Part shown: piece by piece, positions 36,399-47,990 of the stretch
Layout of the letters: each line of letters starts with the position of its first letter
Numbering within the stretch: position 1 is the first letter of the stretch
NCBI GenBank assembly: GCA_034620365.1
Contig: JAQGEQ010000125.1
Coordinates: 1-64,000 of the forward strand
From: Pegea sp. RAD2-039
Lineage: Eukaryota; Chordata; Thaliacea; Salpida; Salpidae
Direction: 5' to 3'
DNA length: 64,000 bases
Translations under genes and position numbers: made by a program
The notes under the pieces: model-generated
Seen by the model: only the letters and a program-made list of their open reading frames with translations
Told to the model about the DNA's origin: nothing
Databases searched by the model: none

Positions 36399-39300
36399 AT
36401 GTATTGGAAACTTCTTCGATTTGATCCTACAAAGATATCCTCTTGGAAAGGATTTCTTCATCTTCTTCACGAACCACGAGATCCTTCTCTACTTGCTTAT
36501 CTAAGAATCGCTTTTGGTGAGTCTCAGAGCTTTTGGCATTTCTGAAAAAAAACCTCCTCATCTTCACTTGATCCTCATCTTCACCTGATCCTCATCTTCA
36601 CTTGATCCTCATCTTCACCTGATCCTCATCTGATCCTCATCTTCACTTGATCTTTATCTTCACCTGATCTTCATCTTCACCTGATCCTCATCTTCACATG
36701 ATCCTCATCTTCACCTGATCCTCATCTTCACCTGATCTTCATCTTCACCTGATCCTCATCTTCATCTGATCCTCATCTTCACCTGATCCTCATCTTTACC
36801 TGATCTTCATCTTCACTTGATCCTCATCTTCACCTGATCCTGATCCTCATCTTCACTTGATCTTCATCTGATCCTCATCTTCACTTGATCCTCATCTTCA
36901 CCTGATCCTCATCTTTACCTGATCTTCATCTGATCCTCACCTGATCCGCATCTTCATCTTCACCTGATCCTCATCTGATCTTCATCTGAGCCTCATCTTC
37001 GCTTGATCCTCATCTTCATCTGATCCTCATCTTCACCTGATCCTCATCTTCACTTGATCCTCATCTTCACCTGATCTTCATCTTCACTTGATCCTCATCT
37101 TCACTTGATCCTCATCTTCACCTGATCTGCATCTTCATCTTCACCTGATCCTCATCTTTACCTGATCTTCATCTTCACCTGATCCTCATCTTTACTTGAT
37201 CTTTATCTTCACCTGATCCTCATCTTCACTTGATCTTCATCTGATCCTCATCTGATCTTCACCTGATCCTCACCTGATCCTCATCTTCACCTGATCCTCA
37301 TCTTCATCTTCACCTGATCCTCATCTGATCCTCACCTGATCTTCATCAGATCTTCACCTGATCCTCATCTTCATCTTCACTTGATCTTCATCTGATCCTC
37401 ATCTGATCCTCATCTGATCCTCATCTGATCTTCACCTGATCCTCATCTGATCCTCATCTTTGCTTGATCTTCATCTTCACTTGATCCTCATCTTCACCTG
37501 ATCTTCATCTTCACCTGATCTTCATCTGATCTTCATCGGATCTTCATTTTCATCTTCACCTGATCTTCATCTTTACCTGATCCTCATCTTCACCTGATCT
37601 TCATCCTCATCTGATCCTCACCTGATCTTCATCAGATCTTCACCTGATCCTGATCTTCATCTTCACCTGATCCTCATCTTCACCTGATCCTTATCTTCAC
37701 CTGATCCTCATCTTCACCTGATCCTCACCTGATCCTCATCTGATCTTCACCTCATCTTCATCTTCACTTGATCTTCACGTGATCCTCATCTGATCCTTAC
37801 ATGATCTTCATCTGATCTTCATCCCAGGACTCCTGATGATGCTTGACATCCCACAGGAACGAGGAATGGCGTCCGCAGATCGCAGATTTGCAAATGATCC
37901 AAATATTTGTCGATTTCCTCTTTTCAACTTCATGAATCCCTTAGACACAGATTCCATGATCCTCATCTACTCTCTCATGTTCATCGGTAAGTGACGTCAT
38001 CATCACCATCACCAGCAGTGACGTCATCAACAGGAGCAGTTGGAATATTTTTGGGATTTTGTTACCGAATCAGCTGTTTTGTCTTCTCGGCTTCCTATTG
38101 GTTCATTTTTCTTCTGGAAAAGACAACTTGGAATAATCATTCGTATCTCTACGGAGTCATCGGAATCTTTTTCTTTTTTGTTGATGCTCAACGTTACGCG
38201 TGAGTTGATGACGTCATCGGAGGTTTTTTTTGTTAATGTTTTGACGTCATCAGATCAATTGATGGATTGTTGAATCGAAGAATTCGAAATTCAGAAATTC
38301 CTCTTTGGATGATTTCTATCATCAGATTTCAGGTTCGATATTCAGAATTCGATATTCAGAATTCGATGTTCAGAATTTGATATTCAGAATTTGATATTCA
38401 AAATTCGATATTCAGAATTTGAAATTCGAAATTCAAAATTCGATATTCAGAATTCGAAATTCAAAATTCGATATTCAGAATTCGAAATTCAGAATTCGAT
38501 ATTCAGAATTCAAAATTCAAAACTCGATATTCAGAATTTGAAATTCAAAATTCGATATTCAGAATTTGAAATTCAAAATTCAAAATTCGAAATTCAGAAT
38601 TTTTTATTTTAAGTTTTTTTCTTTAATCTTGACAAATGTAAGTTGTAAATAAAAAGCGAAAAGTAAAATTATAGTTTTATTTTAGAAAACAATTTGAAAA
38701 AAATCAATTTAACTTTTGAAACCTCAAAAGCTTTCTAATTTGAAAAATCTAAATTTCTGTGAATAAAAACTTCTCGATCTTTGAATTCTAAAAGTTATTT
38801 TAAATAATATCTTCTAGATTTGATTTAAAATATCTATAATTCTATATTTATAAGTTTATAATTATTCTAAATTATGGAAAATATCAAAAACTGTTTTGAT
38901 TAATAATTATATTATTAACTATAATTACTTATAATAGTTAATTTTCTAAAATAATATATATCTGAAAATCGAATTAAATTTATCTTCATCTAGTGACTTT
39001 TTTATAGATTTTTATTGTTTATTTCTTCGCTGGAATCAAAAAGACTGACTCAGACTGGTTACAGGGTCACTCAATGACAAACTTATCTCGTCATTGGGTC
39101 TTTGCTCCTTTCAAGTTAGTGTGATCTTACTTTTAAGGGCACTTTTTTCACAACTTCGTTTTTTTTTCAACAGAATATTTTTTGATGAAGAAATTTTGAA
39201 TTTATTTCTGGTGCACAAATTTGGCTTTTTACTCGATCTGACCGTCGGCTTTTTACTTTTTTGGAATAACACCAGAATGGTCGGATTTCTTTTCTGCGCC

Positions 39301-41096
39301 AGTTTTAATTTGATGAATTCACAAATTTTTTCAATTGGTATTTTTCAATTTATGCGTTTTTATTCAAATTTTTAGGGGATTTTTTGCAGGAATGTTTCCT
39401 TATACCATGTTGGCAACTATGTTTTGTTTCTGTTCTTGTTCATCGTTTAAAAATTTTATCAGAAAAATTCCTGGACTCAGCCGGATTATTGATACTTCAA
39501 AGCCGCAAAGAAACATAAATTGTTCCGATATGAAAAAACCACTAAACAAATTTGTTCCAAGGTTTCCAAATAAATTTTTTATAAATTTGAATTAATTTTT
39601 TTTCAATTTTTTTAGTTGGAAACAACTATTTTGTGGATTTTTAGTAATTTCTTGGATATCTATTCAACTTTTTTTACCATTTTCACATTTCATCACAAAA
39701 GTAATAAAAATTGAGTAAATTTTAATTTGGAAACACTTTTTTTTAATTGAAAGGGTTACAACGGTTGGACTGAAGGTCCTTATGGATACAGTTGGGACAT
39801 GATGGTCCAGAACACAGCGACCCAACACATTCGAATTAATTATAAATCTGGAAATAAAAGTGGTTTCCTAAAACCTTCGGTAAAAATTCAATTTTTCAAA
39901 TAAATAAATAAATCGATAATTATTATTTCTTCAGTCGTTTTTATTGAGTAAAAAAGATCGCTGGTCGCTGCATCCAGATCATTCGATTCAATATGCAAAA
40001 TGTTTGAAACGAATCTTGAAAAATCGCGGAATAGAAGACGCGGAAATCTATTTCGATGTTTGGAAATCACTCAATAAACGATTCGTTCAAAGGTGACGTC
40101 ATCAGCTTCTTTATAGTAACGTCATCAGCTAGTATATAGTGACGTCATCAGCTTCTTTATGGTGACGTCAACAGCTAGTTTATAGTGACGTCATCAGCTT
40201 CTTTTTACTTAGATTAGTTAATGACGTCATCACTTTTTCATCATCAGAATCTTTGATCCACGTGTTGACATGGCAACAGTCGATTGGTCGCCGTTCCAAA
40301 AACCAACTTTTATTCTTCCACTTTTAACGGAGCTTTCTGATTGGAGGAAAATTTTCAAATCACTCAAACTTCATCATTCAAAGAAATTCGAAAAAACCGT
40401 TTTCATTGCTGATTTCCCAGGTTGATGACGTCATTGTTACGTCTATTTACGATGACGTCATGATTTTTTTTCAGGACTGACTTTAGAGAATTACATCGAA
40501 GAAGACGATGATGACGTCACCATTGAACTTTTAAAAGGAGAAATTAAAATCGAATATCGTGTTGATGACGTCACTACGCGTAATGTTTCCTTGACGACAG
40601 TTGGATCGACGTTTGTTGTAAGTGACGTCGTCAGTAGCTGATGATGTAGTTGCTGACGTCATCGATAGGTTCCGTCGGGCGGATTTCATTACGTACACAC
40701 GATGACGTCATCACCTTCCTGCTATTTTTATTCTTACGTCATCAATAACTCAACTTCTGAAGATGACGTCACTGAAGATGAAAAGTGAGTTTTAGAAAGT
40801 GCTTATGACGTCATCAATGATTCTACTTGTGACGTCATCAGGAAGCAAAAACGTCGGAGACGAAAATCTCCTTTTTCAAGTTTGAAGAATTTTCAGGGAT
40901 TTTTAGCGGAAAAAATTTGGATTTTTCGAAGAAGGTGAAAAAATGGCTTTTTTCAGTTTTGGATTTTCTTTAAAATTTTATTATTTTTTTTTTTAGCTTT
41001 CAACTTTTTCATTCTGCTCTTGATCACAAAATCCGGGGAATCACCGCTGAAGAAATCGAACAAAAATGGTCAGAATTGAAATTGGCCCAAAAATGA
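36399..41096 (+). CDS. GGCX: Vitamin K-dependent gamma-glutamyl carboxylase
   Basis: ER membrane enzyme that carboxylates glutamates using reduced vitamin K. Fifteen phase-consistent exons: 36399-36516, 37828-37986, 38034-38199, 38254-38332, 39008-39114, 39174-39337, 39390-39561, 39616-39700, 39754-39879, 39935-40092, 40248-40420, 40475-40617, 40669-40784, 40842-40934, 40997-41096, giving 652 residues (human 758). Signatures: [28 protein letters not shown] with the conserved His (about H128), [18 protein letters not shown] with the catalytic-region lysine (about K186), [44 protein letters not shown] and FIADFPG. Multiple hydrophobic segments fill the N-terminal half. Both ends are shorter than human. 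CRE copies encode [11 protein letters not shown] and TMTSSPSCY inside conserved regions. Poly(A) signal at 41297. Confidence 0.96.
36550..37815. repeat. 17-bp array in GGCX intron 1
   Basis: Degenerate CACCTGATCCTCATCTT units, the reverse complement of the CFAP298 array but in the same transcript sense in both genes. Many units are truncated to CATCTGATCCT. The acceptor at 37827 follows directly. Confidence 0.93.
38333..38605. repeat. 13-14-bp AATTCGATATTCAG array in a GGCX intron
   Basis: Tandem units start at the 5' splice site after the exon ending 38332. The remaining intron (38606-39007) is AT-rich and featureless. Confidence 0.88.
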
Positions 41097-41296
41097 AAAA
41101 ATTTTAAATTAATTTTTTTAGGAAAATCGACCAACCGGAAACAGGAAGTGAAAAAAAAACAATTTTTGGAAAATGAATTTTTTTTTGTAAATTAATTAAC
41201 AATTTGAAATTTTTCAAATCGTTTGAATCAATTTGAATTTAAACTTTTTGGAAAATGTTTTGGAAATTTTTTGTTCTGAATTCACAAAAGAAAGTA

Positions 41297-41302
41297 AATA
41301 AA
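41297..41302 (+). terminator. GGCX poly(A) signal
   Basis: AATAAA about 200 nt after the stop. Confidence 0.55.
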
Positions 41303-41389
41303 ATTTCAAATTTGAAAAAAAAGAGAAAGAATTTGTTTTTTTTTACAAAAAAATTCTAAAAGTTTTTAAGAATTTCCACTAGGGTCGCT

Positions 41390-42352
41390 CGAACGCTTAC
41401 TTCGACTCGTGACGTCATTAGTTTGAAGATAAATAGCGTTTTTTGGCGCCAATGTTCATTGAAGCGTGAATTTTTTATTTGAAATTTTGTCTTTTTAGGA
41501 AAATGGTTCTAAAAAGTTGAATATTTTCGACTGATTAAGAAAATTTATATTTTTTGACAAAATTGAAAAACTCTGAAAAGTTTTTTTGGGGGGAAATTCC
41601 CTAAACTGAAAATTTGAATAATTTTTGAAACTGAAAAAATTTATTTAATAATTCATTGACCAAAAAAAAAAAAACACTTTCATAGAAAACTTAAACTTTC
41701 GCTGATGACGTCACACTGTCGAGAACTTATTTGTACTTGAAACTTCTACCGCTTCGTCACGCTCGAATAAACTCGCAAATTGATTTAAACCAACTTTTGG
41801 GGAATTCCCCGAAAAAAAAATTTTCAAAAATTTTATTTTTTTGCTTCGAATTTGAGCGGCAAGTTAGTTAATCGATGATTCAATGACGTCATTGCCGCGT
41901 GCGATAAAACTACAAAAATCAAATGATGACGTCATCAAAAAAATCGAATCGCGCAAAAATAAAAACAAAAAAATAAATAGAAGCAAAAAGCGATGATGAC
42001 GTCACCGGCATCTATTTTGTCAAAAATTTCCTAAAAAATCTCCGCCAGCAGTGAGTCCCGCGATAGAGTTGATGATGACGTCATCAGCCGGGAGTCCTGC
42101 TCACAATGAGGTGATGACGTCATCATCTAATGTGGATCAGTGACGTCATCATCATCATCAGCTGCTGACTGTTTCCTGTCAAACACGTGATGTAATGACG
42201 ATGACGTCACAATTGGTAATTACAAAAATTTGTGATAAGATGATGACGTCATTAACCCCCGCGGTTGGGTTGACAAATAAAGTGAGCAAGTTATGACGTC
42301 ACGATGACGTTATCACTATCAACGACCAATCGTACATGTGATGTCGTCATCA
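41390..42352. other. CRE-rich convergent spacer (GGCX / PTPN 3' ends)
   Basis: About ten TGACGTCA copies, densest at 41985-42320, probably within the phosphatase 3' untranslated region. No ORF of note. Confidence 0.5.
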
Positions 42353-43627
42353 TCACCACCACCATCGCGTCGCAGTTACTATGGCAACAATAACAGCACC
42401 GCTTGCTAGCAACAAACCGCCCGATGAGATGACGTACCATTTCCACGATGACGTCATCGACTTCTTTTTTTCGTCATCTTTTTTCATTTTCTCCTTCATC
42501 TCTTCAACTCGCTTCTTCAGCAACGAACTTTTTTTCTTCATTTGTCGATGACGTAAAACTCGTTCACTGCGTATGACGTCATCGACGCGTCGCTTTTTCG
42601 CTTCAATTTCGCGATTCTCGTCCAAATGCGATTGAACGCGTTTTCGCTCTGCTTGACCGATGACGTCATCGCTGCTATCTTCATCATCATCATCGTCGGT
42701 GACGTCATCATCGTCATCAACAATTGGGTTGTTGACGTCACTACTCGGAAAAGGCGTTTCTTCGTCACTACTGATGACGTCATCATCTTGATCACGTAAT
42801 AATTGCGAATATCGAACAATCGCAAGATAGCTGAATCGAAGTTGATGAGGAGTTTGAATAAGACCCATCCGGCATCTTCGAAGTTCCAGAAGTTCTTTGA
42901 TGACGTCAAAATCGCGTTTATTGCGTAGATGGCGCGAACAAGCTTCGACGAGCGCGAAAGTTCCCGATCGACCAATCCCAGCACTGCAATGAATCACAGC
43001 CGGTTTGGTGACGTCATCAAGCGCTCGCGACTTTTGAACGCGAAACATAAATCGAAGGAATGCATCAGGCGATTCTGGAACACCAAAATCTGGCCAAGAA
43101 ACGTAGTGAAAGTGAAGAATAATCCGAGGGATTTCCCCTTCTTTACACAACTCCAATTTCCTGATGACGTAATTAGCGCATGTTTCCTCATCGCGTAATG
43201 AAACGCGAAAAGGCGCGAAGATCAAATCACGTGCTTTTGAAGTGGGCCAGTACTGAAAGCATTTATGTTGTCCTTTTTCAAAAATTTTATTCAGCATCAC
43301 AACGCATTTCGAGTTTTGTTCCCAAACCATCTTCCACGTGTGACCCGCAGTGGTTGCTAAGGGACCTTGGGACAAGATGTACTTCCGGTCGGCAGCTGTT
43401 ACGTAACTACTATTGATGTAGTCGTTGTTAGGGTCTTGTAGATGTACACGAGTGTGGTCAAATGGGTTGACGTCACCATATCTATTACGATCGCGATTGT
43501 ATTCTAGTTGAGATGTTTTGTATTGGTAGGGATATTTGCTGGTTGCTAGGCAGATACTTCGATATTTTTCATTCCATCTATTCGCAGATTCAATCTCATG
43601 AAAATCTTCTTCAAAAGTTTTGGACAT
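42353..43627 (-). CDS. PTPN1/PTPN2-type tyrosine phosphatase, single exon
   Basis: Class I non-receptor protein-tyrosine phosphatase, probably ER-anchored like PTP1B. One uninterrupted 424-residue frame. Catalytic domain about 5-285: NRYGDVNPFDHTRV, DYINSSYV, ILSQGPLATTAGHTWKM, WPDFGVP at 178 (general acid D180), HCSAGIGRSG at 213-222 (nucleophile C214) and QTPHQLRFSY. The linker is acidic, with DDDVI, DDDDDVT and SSDDVIG units encoded by TGACGTCA words, then basic KKRVEEMKEKMKK, and a C-terminal hydrophobic anchor (about 397-418) ending RWWW. A CRE encodes LDDVTKP just before the catalytic loop. It is the only intronless gene among the nine. No poly(A) tract or target-site duplication seen. 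PTPN1 versus PTPN2 cannot be decided. Confidence 0.95.
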   Translation of the reverse strand: MSKTFEEDFHEIESANRWNEKYRSICLATSKYPYQYKTSQLEYNRDRNRYGDVNPFDHTRVHLQDPNNDYINSSYVTAADRKYILSQGPLATTAGHTWKMVWEQNSKCVVMLNKIFEKGQHKCFQYWPTSKARDLIFAPFRVSLRDEETCANYVIRKLELCKEGEIPRIILHFHYVSWPDFGVPESPDAFLRFMFRVQKSRALDDVTKPAVIHCSAGIGRSGTFALVEACSRHLRNKRDFDVIKELLELRRCRMGLIQTPHQLRFSYLAIVRYSQLLRDQDDDVISSDEETPFPSSDVNNPIVDDDDDVTDDDDDEDSSDDVIGQAERKRVQSHLDENREIEAKKRRVDDVIRSERVLRHRQMKKKSSLLKKRVEEMKEKMKKDDEKKKSMTSSWKWYVISSGGLLLASGAVIVAIVTATRWWW

Positions 43628-46600
43628 TTTTTGATTTTGAAAATATTAAAAAAAAATGTTTAGTTCTGAAAAAAAATAAATAAATTTATAAATTATAAAA
43701 TTTGAATTATTAATTAGTTAATATTAGTTATTTGAATATTATTTATAATTTTCTAATAAATTTTCATCTTATGAAGGAAATTAAAATTAAATCACCTCAA
43801 ATAAAACTAATTATAAGTTATAATATTTAATAATATTAATAAATAAAAACATATTAAATCAATTTTGATAAAAATAAAAGTTGTTAGATTGATTAATAAA
43901 ATAAAAATAATAAAAATGAAATTAGTTTAGAAATTTATTAAATAAATAAATATACTTATATATAATATATAAATAAATATAAAAATATAAATCTCATACT
44001 GAATATAAGAACTTTAAATTTATTTAATTTGGATTTATTTATTAAAATATCTCAAAGTATAAAAAGAAATTTTAGAAATTCATTTAAAAAATAATAAAAA
44101 TTTAATTAAATCAATTTAAGGAAACAAAAAATCAAATAAATAAAAAATAAATAAATAAAATGTTAGAAATGTTAAATTTGAAATAAAAAAATTTATAGAA
44201 ATTATTTCTAAATAAATATTTTTATTTTTTAACAGATATTTCCATATTTAAAAAAAATCTAAATAAAAAGTATAAATAAAAAGTTGTAAGAAGAAGTTGC
44301 AACTAAATAATTTGTTTTACAATTTATAAATAAAACAAATTTAAATTTTAATAAATAATTTACATCGATATAAATAAATATAACAATTTTCTACAAATTT
44401 CAAATTAGAAGAAATTCTGTTAATTTGAATAAAAAAGTAAAAAAATTAAATAAATATTAAATAAATAAAACTAAAAACCTTAATAAGATTTTGTGGAAGA
44501 CAGAATGACTAAAATGGTCACTTGAATTTATTTAAATTTAGGGGATTCAAATTTTATTTGGAAAATTAAATTAAAGTTTTATTTGTAAATAAACTACAGT
44601 TATAACTATCATTATAAGACTGTTACTTATAGTAAATTAGTATAAATATATAATAGAAAACCTGAAATAGTAAGAAGAAAAAAGTAATAAGTAACAATAA
44701 TCAAAAAGTTTAATTTTTAACTTTAAGATCAATAGAGAAATTATCTTATTTAACTGTAAATAAAAAACTAAGTACTTCTAATAAACTTTCACATTTATTT
44801 TTAGAACTTTAATAATCAAATGTTAAATAATTCTTATTTTCACATAAATTTCTTATGCAAAATTTAATTTAAAAGCATAAAAGTAAAAGAGAAAAAAAGT
44901 TGTTTAAATTAAGAATTAAAATTTGCTAAAGTAAAATATAAAAAATAATGAATGATAAAAGATAATCCAAAAAATATTTACAAAAAGAACATAATTTACA
45001 TAAAGTTTTGAGAAATGAGCCAAAAAATTCAGAGAAAATATCTTGGACCTTTAGTGCTTGTTCAGATTTAGTTTAAAGCAACAACACTTTTATAAAAATT
45101 TTAATTTTCAACAAATTGTTTATTTAAATTTTTTATTACTGATTTACTTCAAAAAAATTTAAAGTAAAAAAAATACTCATTTTCAAAATCTATCTCTGAT
45201 CATTCTAAAAAAAATTTTGAAATTGAATTTTTATTCTTAAGTCAAGATGTAATATCAAGCAGAACACGCTTAATATTAATACACTGAAAATAGAGCTGCT
45301 TATAACTACTAATTACAAGTAAAACAAGTTAAAGAAACGTTTAAATTTTAAATTAAGAAGTTTTCTAATAAGAAACAGCAAAAAAAGAATTCTTTAAAAA
45401 ACTTCTTATTTCAATTCTAAACAACATTTCAATACAAAATTAACCTCTGAAATATTTTTACTTTATTTTCGACAAGGAGTATTTAAGCAAAGAGAAAAGG
45501 AAAGAGAGATTTTGCTAAAAGTAAGAGAGAGATAAGAATAAGATAAAGGAAGAAAGACGGGTGGCAGACTAAAATTCGGCCACTTTTTCTACTTTTCTCG
45601 TTTTCGACTAACTGCTGGTGAATAAATTTCTCTGTTTAAAGCACAGTTAGCTACGTCATTTTGAGCTTTAGGTTTTTTAACTGAATGTAAAACTAACGTT
45701 TTAGCTTTTACTATTGTAATTTTGCATAATTTTAGTGATTAGGAAGTTAATTATGATTTTGTGTTGGATATTTTGGCGTTTTTTGTAAATTATTTGAAAT
45801 GTTTTTTTGTTAGCTTATAAAAGTTAGCTTTGATGACGATCAGTTTTATTTGTTCTTATCGTAGAATTGTAGTTTTTACATTTTTTAATGTAAACTATTC
45901 AGAAATATTTTTTGAGTTTTAAAATAAGCCAAAGTTCAGATAGTTTTAAATGGGAGGTTTGGGTATAATTATTTTTTTTAGTTTTTTCTTCTTTTTTAGT
46001 TCTTCTTAACTAAACTGAAACTTTTATAATAAAGCTTTTTCTTGATCAATAATAAAACTTTTTTTTAAAAACAATCAATAAAAGCTTGTTTGAACTTTAT
46101 AAAGTTAACTTCGGCATATTCTATCTTTATATTATTTTATTTTTTGAAATTCGGTATTTAAAAAATACTTTCATTTCAAATTTTAAGTTCTTCAAAAAGT
46201 TATTACTTTTACTTAAAACTTACAATCGTTTAAAACTTAATAAGTTGCTTGTAATTACAAAAGTTTTTAAAGATGCGCTAAAGGTTGAGTTTATACTATA
46301 ATTAAAATAAAAAATTCTTGAAAAATACATACTTAAATAGAAATTGAATAAAATTCGATTATTTTGTTATTGATAAGGAGTCTGTTACATCTATACGGGT
46401 GATAACTTTTTGAATTATTTTAATAATTAACTTGTACAAAATATTTAAGTGGTTTTATTTAATTTTTCTTGAAAATGATAACCTATGAAACATTTTGTGA
46501 GTCATTCTATTTTCTAAAATGTTTTTTGTTATACTGTTCAATTTCTTTTTATAGTTAATAATTTGACAAATATATTTTATATAATGACTTCTATTCAAAA

Positions 46601-47990
46601 TTGACAAAATTCAAACAGACGAAAAAATAAGTTTTATATTTTTAAAGAGCGTAAACAACGTCTGTTTGATAAGTTCATCTTTAAAAATTTAGATTTTCAT
46701 CTATTTCTAAGCATTTGTTTTGAATAATTTCATTAAAAAGATGATTTTCAAGTTTTACCGCAAAATGTAGTTTTCTACATTAAAAGTTTTGAGATGTTTA
46801 ATTTAAGTAAAATGTTTTTAAGAAATTCATAAAGTTATTTGTTAAATAAATAGTATAAAAATAGAAAATCTAAGACATTGTCTCAATGAAGTAAATCTTT
46901 AAAACACTGTTTTATTTTTCTACATTTGTTTTCAAAATGTATTTTCCTGAATTCTGCCTGTCTGCTTTTTTTTCATTAACTCCTTGCTAGCTAGATAAAA
47001 AAAAGCATAAATTTTCTTTTTAAAGCTAGATATTTATTTTACAATAAAGTTTTGTTATTATAATAATTTATATTTTTTGTAGTTTGAACCTTTTAAAAGT
47101 TAAACAAAATTAAAATTTGGTGATACTTTTTCGAATACTGAAGCTTAAATGATTCATTTTTATTTATTTATATTCAATTTAAAAATATCTTGAAGATTCT
47201 GCAGAACGAACAAACTTATCAATATTTTATTTTATCATCTTCACGTATAAATTATACAAATTTTTCTCTATTTTAAGCATTTACAAAAGATTTCCTAAAA
47301 ATAAAACTCATTTAACTTTAGCAGATAATAAATTCAATATTATCTTCCGTTAAATCTCTAATTACTGATTATTCTAAAAATATTTCACACAAATAAATAT
47401 TTTTTAACTTTTATTTGCATTTGATTAAAATTTTTAATAATTTATTTCAAATAAAAGAAACTTTTAAAAATTTCTTCAAAACTTTTAATGAAATCGAATT
47501 CGAGTTAAAATTTTTGTATTTTTTTTAGATGTTTTTTTATTTAACTTTCTTTGATGTTTTAAATTTTAATTATTTAAAAAAAAACTATATTTTCAGATAC
47601 TTTATAATTTAAATAGTTTTTTTAAATAAGTTTTCTTTTATTTTCAAATTTTTACATTTTTTTGAACTATTTTCTTCCAATTTTCTTTATACTGTCACCA
47701 TAAACTAAAATTCATTTTTTATAATTAATCAAATAATTTAAAAAATAATTTCAAAATGAATTGTGTTTACAAAACCAAAAAAATAAATTTGGTTTTGAAA
47801 TAATATTATGAAAGTAAAATTATGTTTTTACAGATTTAGAAATCATTTAATTGAAAATCTAATAATTTTGCAGAAAGTTTTTTGTCTAAAATCTATATTT
47901 TCTGAAGTTATAATAAAAGAAAATTTAACATTTTCTCTTTAAAGAAATGCAAATTTAGAAATATCGAGACTTCCGGAAAATTTCGAAGCT
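43628..47990. other. 4.4-kb AT-rich divergent intergenic region
   Basis: Between the phosphatase start and the BCOR start. Extremely AT-rich, no TGACGTCA, no tandem array, no convincing ORF. The least AT-rich part is 45470-45660; nothing identifiable there. Confidence 0.6.
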
